From NCBI RefSeq assembly GCF_017875235.1, contig NZ_JAGGMI010000002.1, forward strand, positions 496,001 through 560,000: DNA of 64,000 nucleotides. Direction: 5' to 3'. This DNA comes from Asticcacaulis solisilvae (GTDB taxonomy: Bacteria > Pseudomonadota > Alphaproteobacteria > Caulobacterales > Caulobacteraceae). Of the stretch, positions 1-8,047 are shown piece by piece. A model generated the notes under the pieces. That model saw only the letters and a list, made by a program, of their open reading frames with translations, was not told the DNA's origin and searched no databases. Each line of letters begins with the position of its first letter. Position 1 is the first letter of the stretch. The position numbers and the translations under genes were made by a program.

Positions 1-438
1 GACCAGGTTAAAGGTCTGGTCTGCCTTGCGTTGCACGACGACATCGCGCGTCGTCTGCTGCGCGTTGACGGGCGGCGCAGTGATCTCGTTGAGTATTTTA
101 TAGGCTTTGTCGCTGTCCGCGGCATTGTTGACGCGCACCGACACCGTCGTGCCTTGAGAATTCAGGCCGTTGAACTGGATGCCGTCTTCCCGGAAGCGCG
201 TACGGATGTCTTCGACCAGGTTGCTGGTTTCTTCCTTGATCAGTGCCGCCGTATCCACCTCAAGAAGCAGATAGGATCCACCCTGCAGGTCAAGCCCGAG
301 ATTCAGAATCTGCGTCGGCAGGAAACTTTTCACGCTGTCGCGCTGATCGGCGGACAGGAGGTTCGGCAAGGAATAGAGAAGGCCCCAAAAGGTAGCGATG
401 AGCACAAGCCCAACCTTCCAGCGCGACAAATTCATCAT
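1..438 (-). CDS. secD: Protein translocase subunit SecD, N-terminal part (cut by window edge)
   Basis: The 146 visible residues are the start of SecD, the membrane component that with SecF uses the proton gradient to help SecYEG complete export. They show one N-terminal membrane helix (about residues 8-28) and the family motif LNLGLDLQGGSYLLLEVD after a short periplasmic stretch. Two adjacent ATG codons (438 and 435) can serve as start. The gene runs off the left edge, so the P1 head and C-terminal helices are not seen. yajC lies upstream on the same strand, the usual yajC-secD-secF order, but a terminator-like hairpin sits between them here. Confidence 0.95.
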   Translation of the reverse strand, partial: MMNLSRWKVGLVLIATFWGLLYSLPNLLSADQRDSVKSFLPTQILNLGLDLQGGSYLLLEVDTAALIKEETSNLVEDIRTRFREDGIQFNGLNSQGTTVSVRVNNAADSDKAYKILNEITAPPVNAQQTTRDVVVQRKADQTFNLV

Positions 439-458
439 GGTCGTAGCAACCCGGATAC

Positions 459-489
459 AAAAAAGGGCTCCGGATCAGAATCCAGAGCC
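459..489 (-). terminator. Rho-independent terminator or attenuator between yajC and secD
   Basis: Read on the minus strand, a 9-bp stem (GGCTCTGGA with TCCGGAGCC, one G-T pair) is followed at once by CTTTTTT. It lies 14 nt after the yajC stop and about 20 nt before the secD start, so it should reduce secD expression relative to yajC. Confidence 0.75.
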
Positions 490-502
490 TGAAACTGCGG
501 TA

Positions 503-853
503 TTAGGCCGCCTTGGAATCGTTGGCCGGCGCCGGCTCGCCCTTGGAGCGAACCTCGGTGATCAGCGCCTTGACGACGCGGACGTTCACGCCCGTGGCGA
601 TTTCCAGCATGACTTCGGCGTCTTCGATGCGCGTCACCTTGCCGATCAGGCCCGACGACAGCACGACCGTGTCATTGCGCTTCAGGCCGCCCAGCATGGC
701 CTTATGCTGCTTGGCGCGCTGCGCCTGCGGACGAATCATGAAGAAGTACATGATGGCGACAAAGCCGATCAGCATCGGCAGCATCGACAACAGGTCCCCA
801 CCGGGAGCAGGAGCGGCACCGGCGGCTTGGGCGAAAGCGGGCGTAGCGAACAA
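503..853 (-). CDS. yajC: Sec translocase accessory protein YajC
   Basis: A 116-residue single-pass inner-membrane protein of the SecDF-YajC complex. The membrane helix (about 22-42, LLSMLPMLIGFVAIMYFFMI) is followed by the hallmark RPQAQRAKQHKAML and a small basic cytoplasmic domain. The start is a TTG at 853, supported by GAGGAG 8 nt upstream; no ATG lies nearby. The N-terminus has an Ala-rich segment (ATPAFAQAAG) that looks like the end of a signal peptide, common in alphaproteobacterial YajC. It is upstream of secD. Confidence 0.95.
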   Translation of the reverse strand: MFATPAFAQAAGAAPAPGGDLLSMLPMLIGFVAIMYFFMIRPQAQRAKQHKAMLGGLKRNDTVVLSSGLIGKVTRIEDAEVMLEIATGVNVRVVKALITEVRSKGEPAPANDSKAA

Positions 854-1022
854 GGGCGTTCTCCTCAGAACTTTTAGGTCAGGCCAGGCGGTCGCGCGCG
901 ATCAAGCGCCCCCCGGCCCTGAAATGTGTGCCATACATAAGAGCAAGCTAAAAAAGGTCAATGGATTTATCCACCGCCCTGCCCGGCCCTGACGCGCCGG
1001 GCTCTGTCTTATGAGAAACAAT

Positions 1023-2222
1023 CTATGGCAGCACCAGGGTTGGATCAACCGGGCGGGCGATATCCGTCGAAGGCGTATAACGGATTTCAAAGTGAAGCTG
1101 CGGGCGGTCGATGACACCGCTCTGGCCCACCTTGCCGATCATCTGGCCCTTGGTGACCTTTTCATTGTTCTTCACCGACATCGTTTGCAGGTGCGAGTAG
1201 CCGGTGTACCATCCGTTCGGATGCTTGATGTAGACGGTGTTGCCCAGCTCCTTGACCTGGTCGCCCTGATAGACGACGACACCGTCGGACGCGGCCTTGA
1301 CTTCGGTGCCGGCTTCGGCGGCGATATTGATACCGTCGTTGCGGACATTGGGCGCCAGCTGGCCGAACGGCACGATGATCCGGCCCTTGACCGGCCAGGT
1401 GAACAGGCCCTTGCCCATCTGCGCCAACTGCGCATTGCTCGGGAAACCAGCCGACGTAACGGGCTTGGCCGGTGTGGTGGTAGTGGTGGTCGTCGTAGTC
1501 GTTGTCAAAGGCTTGGTGCCCGGAGGCGCCACGGCCGGCTTGGTGGTTGTCGTGGTCGTGGTGGTCGTCGCCGACGGAGGGGTGACGGCGGGTTTGGTCG
1601 CCGCCGGTTTGGCAGGCGCCGCCGGAACCGGCGTCGCGGCGGGCGCCGGTGTGGCGGGCTTGGCGGCGAGTGCCTGGTCGAGGCGGACCATGCCGGGGCC
1701 ATTGGCGTGCTCTTCCTTGCCCTTGTCGACGGCGGTCGCTGGCAGCAGGATCTTCTGGCCGATACGCAAGGAGGCGTTGGGCGCCAGGCCGTTCATCTCA
1801 TATAGCACCTTCACCGGCACTCCGAAGCGGCGCGACACGCCGTAAAGGGTATCCTTGGGCTGCAGGACGTAGACATAGGCCGCGCGCGTGTCCTTGACCG
1901 GCGCGGTTTCCCCCCGTACCGGCGCGTCATCTTTAGCCGGCGGCGGCGGAGGTGGCGGAGGCGGTGGTGCCAATTCCGTCGTCTGGATGCCGCCCGGATT
2001 GCCCTGCGGCGTCACGGACGGTTGCGGTTCAGGCGCCGGTTGCGGCGCATCATCGCCGGCCTGGGCCACGGTCTGGGTCGCTTCGGCGGGCTTGTCCTGC
2101 ATATAAACGGGATAGCGCGGCTGCGGCATGGTGCCGGTACACGCCTGAAGCATGAGCATGACGGCGCCGATCGCGCCGATTGGCCACAGTTTACCGTATA
2201 GGCGGCGGTCGTTGGGCGTCAT
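1023..2222 (-). CDS. NlpD/LdpF-like lipoprotein: LysM plus degenerate M23 (LytM) domain
   Basis: A 399-residue envelope lipoprotein. The signal peptide ends in a lipobox (LMLQAC). A long linker with ten prolines and two poly-Thr runs surrounds a LysM domain (about 117-162, peptidoglycan binding). The C-terminal M23 domain (about 290-395) has lost metal ligands: the HxxxD motif reads NDGINIA and the HxH motif reads QLHFE. This resembles NlpD/EnvC-type factors that activate amidases during division instead of cutting peptidoglycan. The order surE-pcm-nlpD is also that of enterobacteria. ATG 2222 is preferred over 2255 because GGGGAG lies upstream at good distance. Confidence 0.88.
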   Translation of the reverse strand: MTPNDRRLYGKLWPIGAIGAVMLMLQACTGTMPQPRYPVYMQDKPAEATQTVAQAGDDAPQPAPEPQPSVTPQGNPGGIQTTELAPPPPPPPPPPAKDDAPVRGETAPVKDTRAAYVYVLQPKDTLYGVSRRFGVPVKVLYEMNGLAPNASLRIGQKILLPATAVDKGKEEHANGPGMVRLDQALAAKPATPAPAATPVPAAPAKPAATKPAVTPPSATTTTTTTTTKPAVAPPGTKPLTTTTTTTTTTTPAKPVTSAGFPSNAQLAQMGKGLFTWPVKGRIIVPFGQLAPNVRNDGINIAAEAGTEVKAASDGVVVYQGDQVKELGNTVYIKHPNGWYTGYSHLQTMSVKNNEKVTKGQMIGKVGQSGVIDRPQLHFEIRYTPSTDIARPVDPTLVLP

Positions 2223-2469
2223 ATTTCTGGCTCCCCTGCTTCGGTTTTGCGGCACGTTGAGGCCGCCGTTCCATGCAGCGACTATGGATAACGAATCGTT
2301 AGTAATGTTCTAAACAAAGCGTGAAAATTGGGCAAAACCACGTTTGCGTCAAATAAATCGCCTTTGTGCAAAAATTTTTACATCCGCCACATCCAAACGC
2401 CGGCCGTGCGGACATTCAGTGTCAAAAGCAGCCGTGCGGCGGGCTTTTGCTAATATCGGAGATACGGAC

Positions 2470-2664
2470 ATGGATACAAGGCAGCTCATCCTTGAACTCT
2501 GGGCCTCCTACTGGTGGCTCTCCATACCCTTCGGCTTCATGGTTCTCGGCATCATCCGCATGGTCGTGCGCGGCGATATCGAACGAAAACGGCTGGAAGT
2601 CATCAAGACCTACATCGATCGCGGCATGGACGTGCCTGACGCGCTGAAGCGCGAAACCTTTTAA
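2470..2664 (+). CDS. Small membrane protein of the ECF module (64 aa)
   Basis: First gene of a four-gene plus-strand unit. One membrane helix (ASYWWLSIPFGFMVLGII) is followed by a cytoplasmic tail with KTYIDRGMDVPDAL. The next gene begins with nearly the same pattern (SYWWL..P.G.M, then KTYAEQGKEPPQAL), so the two are paralogous at their N-termini. The tail resembles the (K)xYxxxGxxxPxxL segment seen in small membrane proteins that accompany ECF sigma factors, from memory DUF6249-like. ATG 2470 is chosen because CGGAGA precedes it; an upstream in-frame extension has no ribosome site. Confidence 0.7.
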   Translation: MDTRQLILELWASYWWLSIPFGFMVLGIIRMVVRGDIERKRLEVIKTYIDRGMDVPDALKRETF

Positions 2665-2676
2665 GGGAGAGACGCA

Positions 2677-3129
2677 ATGGAAGAGCTTTTTCGCAGCTAT
2701 TGGTGGCTGATCTTCCCTGTGGGCTGGATGATTGCCGCTGCCTTCGAAAGCTTCGGCCGTTATCACCAGCGCAGCGGCACGCTGAAGCTGCTGAAGACCT
2801 ACGCCGAGCAGGGCAAGGAGCCGCCACAGGCGCTGCTCGACATGCTCAAGAGCGACGAACAACGCGCCTATGACTACGCGTCCAGCGCTTACGGTGGGTA
2901 TGATTATAAACCCCATGGTGCCCGCCACAGCTGGTGGCAAATCGTCACCTTCGGCGCCCTGGCTGTCGGCTTCGGCTATTATGGCCAATACGGCGGCGGA
3001 CATGAAATCTTTACCGCTCTCGCGCTGGCCTTTGGTGTCGCCGCCTTGTCGCTGGGCGTCATTGCCGCCATTCGGGCCCTGTTCGGCTCCAAGCGTCAGA
3101 ACACCTATTCCGACAAGGACGCGGAATAA
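2677..3129 (+). CDS. Membrane protein with SYWW/KTYxxxGxxPP motif (150 aa)
   Basis: Begins 12 nt after the preceding stop with a GGGAGA ribosome site. Residues 1-60 are a longer relative of the 64-aa neighbour: one helix (SYWWLIFPVGWMIAAAF), then the KTYAEQGKEPPQALLDML segment. A Tyr/Gly-rich stretch and two further helices (about 92-108 and 112-135) follow. No enzyme motif is visible. Its place directly before an ECF sigma gene suggests it senses or transmits an envelope signal; that is inference. Confidence 0.75.
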   Translation: MEELFRSYWWLIFPVGWMIAAAFESFGRYHQRSGTLKLLKTYAEQGKEPPQALLDMLKSDEQRAYDYASSAYGGYDYKPHGARHSWWQIVTFGALAVGFGYYGQYGGGHEIFTALALAFGVAALSLGVIAAIRALFGSKRQNTYSDKDAE

Positions 3130-3159
3130 TCCGATCACGCTGCGGACCGAGCATCGATC

Positions 3160-3678
3160 ATGGACACCGCTTCACTGCTGCAGCGCGCCCGTCGCGGTTC
3201 CGACCAGGCGTTTTCGCGTCTGGTCGCCGAGCACCAGCAGGCGGTGCGGGCCTTTGCCCGCCGCCTGGCCGCGGTGCCGGCCGACGCCGATGACCTGGCG
3301 CAGGAAGCCTTTGTCACGGCGTGGTCGCGGCTGGATCGCCTGAGGCCCGACGTGTCGTTCCGCACCTTTGTCTGCGGCATCGTCTACCGCAAGGCGCTCA
3401 ACGGCCGGCGCGGCGCTCAGCGGACGACCGCACGCGACACGGAATGGCATGATCTGCAGCCGCAAACCGCGTCGTCAACGGTTGATACCCGGCTGTCGGT
3501 CCAGGCGGCGCTTCAGCAATTGCCGATCGATGTCCGGGCGGCGGTGTCGCTGTGTGTCGCCGCCGACTACAGCCACAGCGAGGCCGCCGAGATTTTGGGG
3601 CTTCCGCTCGGCACGGTAAAATCGCATATTCAGAAAGGAAGGGACAGGCTCAACGCCCTTCTGGGAGTGCAGTCATGA
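3160..3678 (+). CDS. ECF-type RNA polymerase sigma factor
   Basis: 172 residues with the two-domain ECF layout. Sigma region 2 (about 12-80) carries DDLAQEAFVTAWSRLD and FRTFVCGIVYRKALN; region 4 (about 112-168) carries LPIDVRAAVSLCVAADYS, EAAEILGLPLGTVKSHI and QKGRDRL. It should redirect RNA polymerase to a small regulon. The last gene of the unit overlaps its stop (ATGA), indicating translational coupling as usual for sigma/anti-sigma pairs. It lies between pcm and the nlpD-like gene but on the opposite strand, so it is an insertion in a conserved block. Confidence 0.92.
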   Translation: MDTASLLQRARRGSDQAFSRLVAEHQQAVRAFARRLAAVPADADDLAQEAFVTAWSRLDRLRPDVSFRTFVCGIVYRKALNGRRGAQRTTARDTEWHDLQPQTASSTVDTRLSVQAALQQLPIDVRAAVSLCVAADYSHSEAAEILGLPLGTVKSHIQKGRDRLNALLGVQS

Positions 3679-3992
3679 GCAACGATTCGCTGAGAGATTT
3701 GCTGGCCGACGATCACGCCGCCGTCGTGCCGGCGCGCGACTATGGTTTCGAGCTTGACGTGATGGCCAGGATTGAACGTCGCCGTTTCCAGGAGCAGGTG
3801 CTGGTGCTGGGCGTTATCGGCATGGCGGTCAGCGCCATGCTGGCCATCGTCATGCCTCACCTGACGCCGGCCCTGATCGGCCTCGGCCAGGACATTGTCC
3901 CGGCGGCGTTCGCGGCGACCATCGCTGCCGTGCTGCTGTTCGGCTTTCAGCAGATGCGTCCTGGCATGCGCGCCATGGGACTGCCGGTTTAG
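3675..3992 (+). CDS. Putative anti-sigma factor, two-helix membrane protein (105 aa)
   Basis: The start overlaps the ECF sigma stop by 4 nt. A soluble N-terminus (about 1-38, containing SLRDLLADDHAAVVPARDYGF and ARIERRRF) could bind the sigma factor. Two membrane helices follow (about 42-60 and 76-96). The Zn-binding HxxxCxxC motif of classical anti-sigma domains is absent. The role is inferred from position, overlap and topology only. The stop lies 2 nt before an interspersed hairpin repeat. Confidence 0.6.
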   Translation: MSNDSLRDLLADDHAAVVPARDYGFELDVMARIERRRFQEQVLVLGVIGMAVSAMLAIVMPHLTPALIGLGQDIVPAAFAATIAAVLLFGFQQMRPGMRAMGLPV

Positions 3993-3993
3993 G

Positions 3994-4050
3994 TCTTTTG
4001 TCGCGATATTTTGCCAAAAACCGCTACACACTTTTTGGCATATCGCTCTA
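3994..4050 (-). repeat. Interspersed hairpin repeat, copy 1
   Basis: Read on the minus strand: TAGAGCGATAT, an 8-bp inner stem GCCAAAAA/TTTTTGGC around GTGTGTAGCGG, then AAA and ATATCGCGACAAAAG. The outer arms GCGATAT/ATATCGC also pair. Its first three bases are the pcm stop codon. Five other copies occur in this window with different but still complementary inner stems. Confidence 0.85.
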
Positions 4051-4698
4051 GGACTCCTTGGCGACACCGGCGATCAGCGGCACGAACCGCACCTCGCCCA
4101 GATCCTCGATATCGTAATCGCCTTCAGCCGACTTGGTGTAGCGCAGCAGGCGCTGCGTCGAGCCCTTGCCCTGTGGCCCGACCATGATGCCCTTGGGCTT
4201 GAGTTGTCCCAGCAGTTCAGCCGGCGCTTCCGGCAGGGCGGCGGTGACCAGAATGCGGTCGAACGGCGCCTGTTCCGGCCAGCCGTTCCAGCCGTCGCCG
4301 AAACGATAGATGATGTTCTCCAGCATCAGCCGCTTGTGGCGGATTTCGGCCTCCAGCATCAGCGAACGGTAGCGTTCGATCGTGTAGACGTAGCGCGCCA
4401 GCCGCGCCAGGATCGCCGTCTGGTAACCACTGCCGGTGCCGATTTCGAGGACGCGGTGGCGGCCTTCGATCTTCAGCGCCTGGGTCATCAACCCGACGAT
4501 ATAGGGCTGGGAGATCGTCTGGCCGCAATTGATCGGAATGGCGGAATCTTCCCACGACCGGTCTAGAAACAGTTCAGGCACAAACAGGTCGCGCGGCGTA
4601 TATTCCAGCGCGTGCAGAAGCTTCCTGTCCTCGATGCCCTGCTCTTTCAGGCCGCGCAGCAGGCGATGCAGCCGGCTTTCTTCCTTCGGCTCGCTCAT
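4048..4698 (-). CDS. pcm: Protein-L-isoaspartate O-methyltransferase
   Basis: 216 residues. The enzyme uses SAM to methylate L-isoaspartyl residues so that damaged proteins can be repaired. Visible are the substrate-site segment AIPINCGQTISQPYIVGLM, the SAM motif VLEIGTGSGYQTAILA and FDRILVTAALPEAP. It overlaps surE by 4 nt, so the two are translated from one message, a pairing also found in enterobacteria. The stop codon TAG is formed by the edge of an interspersed hairpin repeat, which may have altered the last residues (AGVAKES). Confidence 0.96.
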   Translation of the reverse strand: MSEPKEESRLHRLLRGLKEQGIEDRKLLHALEYTPRDLFVPELFLDRSWEDSAIPINCGQTISQPYIVGLMTQALKIEGRHRVLEIGTGSGYQTAILARLARYVYTIERYRSLMLEAEIRHKRLMLENIIYRFGDGWNGWPEQAPFDRILVTAALPEAPAELLGQLKPKGIMVGPQGKGSTQRLLRYTKSAEGDYDIEDLGEVRFVPLIAGVAKES

Positions 4699-5492
4699 TG
4701 CGCCGCCTCGACGTCGATCTGTTTGGGGACGGTGCCGCCGATGGTCCTGCGCAGGCGATGCAGAGTATCATTGTGCGTCAGGTCGAGGTGCAGCGGCGTA
4801 ATCGAAATCTTCCGGTCGGCCACGGCCTTGAGATCCGTGCCATCGACCAGGGTCTGCTCCAGGTTATGGAAGTCCAGCCAGTAATAGGTCCGGCCGCGCG
4901 GGTCGGTACGCTTGACGGCGTGCATTTCATGCAGGTCGCGGAAACCCTGGCGGGTGATTTCCACACCCGTCACATCGTCTGCGCTACAGTCCGGGAAGTT
5001 GACGTTCATCACAACGTCGGATGGCCAGCCTTGCTTCAGCAGCGCGCTGACGATCGGCGCGCCGTGGACGCAGGCCGCCTGCCATTGCGCTTCGATATCG
5101 ATAGCGAAGTCCAGGCACTGCGACAGGGCGATCGACGGAATACCCAGCGTCATGCCCTGCAGGGCGCCGGCGACCGTACCCGACAGGGTCACATCCTGCG
5201 CCAGGTTGAATCCACGATTGATTCCCGACAGGACGAGATCCGGTGGCTCGGGCAGGATGTCGTTGACAGCGATCTGCACGCAGTCGGTGGGCGTTCCCGA
5301 CACGGCAAAGCGCTTTTCCCCCAGGCGTTTGACGCGTAGCGGTTCGTGCAGGGTCACGCCCCGGCCTTTGCCCGACTGCTCGATAACCGGCGCGCACACC
5401 CAGACGTCGTCGGTCAGGGTTTTTGCGATGTCATAGAGCACAGCCAGCCCGTAAGCCTCTATGCCGTCATCATTGGTGAGCAGAATACGCAT
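4695..5492 (-). CDS. surE: 5'/3'-nucleotidase (survival protein) SurE
   Basis: 265 residues. SurE is a divalent-metal nucleoside-monophosphate phosphatase. It starts MRILLTNDDG with the paired metal aspartates, continues with APVIEQSGKGRG, VSGTPTDCVQIA and VLSGINRGFNLAQDVTLSGTVAGAL, all family signatures. The start is ATG 5492 with AAGG upstream; an in-frame extension to 5543 is rejected because the conserved family N-terminus begins here. It is followed by pcm with a 4-nt overlap and preceded by a long palindromic repeat. Confidence 0.96.
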   Translation of the reverse strand: MRILLTNDDGIEAYGLAVLYDIAKTLTDDVWVCAPVIEQSGKGRGVTLHEPLRVKRLGEKRFAVSGTPTDCVQIAVNDILPEPPDLVLSGINRGFNLAQDVTLSGTVAGALQGMTLGIPSIALSQCLDFAIDIEAQWQAACVHGAPIVSALLKQGWPSDVVMNVNFPDCSADDVTGVEITRQGFRDLHEMHAVKRTDPRGRTYYWLDFHNLEQTLVDGTDLKAVADRKISITPLHLDLTHNDTLHRLRRTIGGTVPKQIDVEAAQ

Positions 5493-5581
5493 GAGAACCT
5501 TCGGTGAACACCGCAGCGTTTTACGACCATTCGCGGGGGGCAATCAAGCACGGAAAAGTCGCAGCGGGTGAAAAGTTAAGA

Positions 5582-5717
5582 GGCCCCACCACCGCTACGC
5601 TTCGCTTGCGGTCCCCCTCCCCATGCTTCGCACAGGGAGGAGTGATCGCGCTCTGTAACTCCTCCCTGTGCGAAGCATGGGGAGGGGGACCATCTGCGCA
5701 GCAGATGGTGGTGGGGT
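5582..5717. repeat. Nested palindromic intergenic element A
   Basis: Perfect 33-bp inverted arms (5610-5642 and 5659-5691) enclose a 16-bp loop. They are flanked by a 7-bp-stem hairpin CATCTGC-GCA-GCAGATG (5690-5706) and outer arms CCCCACCAC (5584-5592) and GTGGTGGGG (5708-5716). It lies between the serS stop and the surE start. The architecture matches the element at 56956-57081 although the sequence differs. It may fold as a giant cruciform or RNA hairpin. Confidence 0.85.
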
Positions 5718-5724
5718 TTCTTAC

Positions 5725-7008
5725 TTACCCGATATGCGTCAGGCCGCCCATATAGGACTGAAGCACCGCCGGCACCGCGATCCGGCCGCCCTCGTCCTGA
5801 TAGTTTTCCATGATCGCCACCAGGGTCCGGCCGACCGCCAGGCCCGAGCCATTCAGCGTATGGACAAAGCGCGTGCCCTTTTCGCCGGCCTTGCGCGTGC
5901 GGGCGTCCATGCGGCGCGCCTGGAAATCCCCGCAGTTCGAGCACGACGAAATCTCACGATAGGTGTTCTGCGACGGTAGCCACACTTCGAGATCGTAGGT
6001 CTTGCGCGCGCCAAAGCCCATGTCACCCGTGCACAGCAGCATGGTGCGGAAGGAGAGATCGAGCTTTTTCAGGATCGCCTCGGCGCACTGCGTCATGCGC
6101 TCGTGCTCGTCTGCCGACTGTTCCGGCGTGGTGATCGACACCAGTTCGACCTTCTGGAACTGGTGCTGGCGGATCATACCCTTGGTGTCGCGGCCGGCCG
6201 ATCCGGCCTCAGCGCGGAAACAGTTGGTCAGGGCGGTCAGGCGCAGCGGCAGCTCTTCCTCGGCCGTGATGGCTTCGCGGACCAGATTGGTCAGCGTCAC
6301 TTCGGCGGTCGGGATCAGGTAGCGGTCGTCCGTCGTCTTGAAGAGGTCCTCTTCGAATTTCGGCAACTGGCCGGTGCCGAACAGGGCGTCGCCACGCACC
6401 AGAACCGGCGGATTAACTTCCATGTAGCCGTGCTCGGTCGTCTGCGTGTCGAGCATCCATTGGCCGATGGCCCGCTCCAGGCGCGCCAGTTGACCTTTCA
6501 GCACGACAAAGCGCGAGCCGGACATCTTCGCCGCGGCTTCAAAGTCCATAAAGCCAAGAGCCTCGCCCAGATCGGCATGATCCTTCGGCGTAAAGCTCAG
6601 AACGTTCGGCGCGCCGTGCTTGCGGACCTCTACATTACCGTGTTCATCGGCGCCTTGCGGCACGTCTTCGAACGGCACATTTGGCAGGGCAGCAAGCGCG
6701 TCACGCAGGGCTTCGTCCTTTAGGCGTTCCTGCTCTTGCGCTGTCGCAATTGCGCCTTTCAGCGCCTCGACCTCGGCCATCAGTTCCGAAGCCTTCGCTT
6801 CGTCCTTCTGCGCCTTGGCCTTGCCGATTTCGCCCGACAGCTTCTTCAGTTGCGCCTGATTGGTCTCGAACGCCGTCTTGGCGGCCCGCAGGTCCTTGTC
6901 GAGGGCAATCAGTCCATCGACATCCGACTGCGCGCTGTCCCGGCCGCGCGACGACCAGCCGCGCACATAGGCTTCAGGATTATCGCGCAATGCCTTGATA
7001 TCGTGCAT
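5725..7008 (-). CDS. serS: Seryl-tRNA synthetase
   Basis: 427 residues. It charges tRNA-Ser and tRNA-Sec with serine. The N-terminal coiled-coil arm (about 27-110, Lys/Glu/Ala-rich) binds the tRNA long arm. The class II core shows motif 2 ([20 protein letters not shown]) and motif 3 ([19 protein letters not shown]), with [16 protein letters not shown] between. ATG 7008 gives the standard [14 protein letters not shown] start; the in-frame upstream ATGs add non-conserved residues. Confidence 0.97.
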   Translation of the reverse strand: MHDIKALRDNPEAYVRGWSSRGRDSAQSDVDGLIALDKDLRAAKTAFETNQAQLKKLSGEIGKAKAQKDEAKASELMAEVEALKGAIATAQEQERLKDEALRDALAALPNVPFEDVPQGADEHGNVEVRKHGAPNVLSFTPKDHADLGEALGFMDFEAAAKMSGSRFVVLKGQLARLERAIGQWMLDTQTTEHGYMEVNPPVLVRGDALFGTGQLPKFEEDLFKTTDDRYLIPTAEVTLTNLVREAITAEEELPLRLTALTNCFRAEAGSAGRDTKGMIRQHQFQKVELVSITTPEQSADEHERMTQCAEAILKKLDLSFRTMLLCTGDMGFGARKTYDLEVWLPSQNTYREISSCSNCGDFQARRMDARTRKAGEKGTRFVHTLNGSGLAVGRTLVAIMENYQDEGGRIAVPAVLQSYMGGLTHIG

Positions 7009-7095
7009 GGTTCTGCCCTCGATTTGCATAAACATGACTCATCGGCAAACCGGTGAGCCTGAGGCAGAGGGCATAAGCGCCGTCGCGTTACGGGT

Positions 7096-7130
7096 CAAGG
7101 GTGCTGAGCACCCCAACTTGGGCACCCTTG
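7096..7130. other. Intergenic hairpin between tatC and serS
   Basis: A 9-bp inverted repeat CAAGGGTGC/GCACCCTTG contains a competing inner hairpin GGTGC-TGA-GCACC. No T-tract follows on the minus strand, so it is not a classical terminator. It could be an RNA processing or stability element in the tat-serS transcript. Confidence 0.4.
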
Positions 7131-7135
7131 CCTTC

Positions 7136-8047
7136 CTAAGCGGTCTTTGGACGACGCAACTCGATGATCCATACGCAGAGGATCGATATTTCGTAGAGCA
7201 GCCAGATCGGCACCGACAGCATGACCTGTGAGATCGGATCGGGCGGCGTCACAACGGCGGCCACTACGACGATCGCCAGGATGGCATAGCGGCGCAGTTG
7301 CCCCAACTGCTTGGCTGTGACGATGCCCGCCAGGCCCAGAAGCGTAATGATGATCGGGAGCTGGAAACAGCAGCCAAAGGCCAGCATCAGGGTGGTGATC
7401 AGGGACAGGTAGTCCGACACCTTGAACATGGCGGTGACATTGACGCCCGGCGCCGCGATCTGCTGGCTCAGCGAGAACCACAGCACCATCGGCAGGATCA
7501 GGAAATAGACCAGGGCCATGCCGATGATGAACAGCACGGGCGCGGCGAACAGGAAGGGCAGAAACGCATTGCGTTCCTTGCGGTACAGGCCCGGCGCGAC
7601 AAAGCGGTACAGTTGGAAGGCCAGGACCGGGAAGCTCAGGATAATGCCGCCGAACATGGCCATCTTCAGCTTGGTGAAGAAGAACTCCAGCGGCGCCGTG
7701 AAAATCAGCGACACATCCTTGTTGATCACGACCTCCTTGAGGCCGAGCAGGACGTACATCAGGTCGAACGGATTGCCGTGATGGCCTGAAATCTTCTGCT
7801 CCTCCAGCATCGCATTGGCGACCTTGAACGGATGCAGCAGGAATTCGTAGATATTGGTGGCAAAAGCGAAACAAATGATACAGGCGGCGACAAAGGCGAT
7901 GACCATGACCATCAGCCGGCCACGCAGTTCGACCAGATGCTCCATCAATGGCGCGCGCGACGCCTCGATCTCGGCCTGGTCCTGCTCTTCCTTGGTCACA
8001 AGGGCGCGCTTAGACTTGTCTTCAATGACTTGCGGCAGGTCGCTCAT
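7136..8047 (-). CDS. tatC: Twin-arginine translocase subunit TatC
   Basis: 303 residues, six membrane helices. TatC is the receptor for twin-arginine signal peptides of folded exported proteins. The N-terminal cytoplasmic motif APLMEHLVELRGRL, the periplasmic loop FTAPLEFFFTKLKMA and FQLYRFVAPGLYRKER are diagnostic. The N-terminal extension before the first helix (about 35 residues) and the enlarged first periplasmic loop are typical of alphaproteobacteria. Start overlaps the tatB stop by 4 nt, so tatABC is one operon. Two proteins in this window (19320-19949 and 43162-44307) carry Tat-like signals. Confidence 0.97.
   Translation of the reverse strand: MSDLPQVIEDKSKRALVTKEEQDQAEIEASRAPLMEHLVELRGRLMVMVIAFVAACIICFAFATNIYEFLLHPFKVANAMLEEQKISGHHGNPFDLMYVLLGLKEVVINKDVSLIFTAPLEFFFTKLKMAMFGGIILSFPVLAFQLYRFVAPGLYRKERNAFLPFLFAAPVLFIIGMALVYFLILPMVLWFSLSQQIAAPGVNVTAMFKVSDYLSLITTLMLAFGCCFQLPIIITLLGLAGIVTAKQLGQLRRYAILAIVVVAAVVTPPDPISQVMLSVPIWLLYEISILCVWIIELRRPKTA

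Noticed and set aside
2405-2445. CAAAAGC...GCTTTTG hairpin before the 64-aa gene as a terminator
   Set aside because: The stem is interrupted and only four T residues follow inside the arm; no upstream plus-strand gene exists to terminate.
5582-5717. Palindromic element as an insertion sequence
   Set aside because: No transposase frame and only about 135 bp; no obvious target duplication flanks it.
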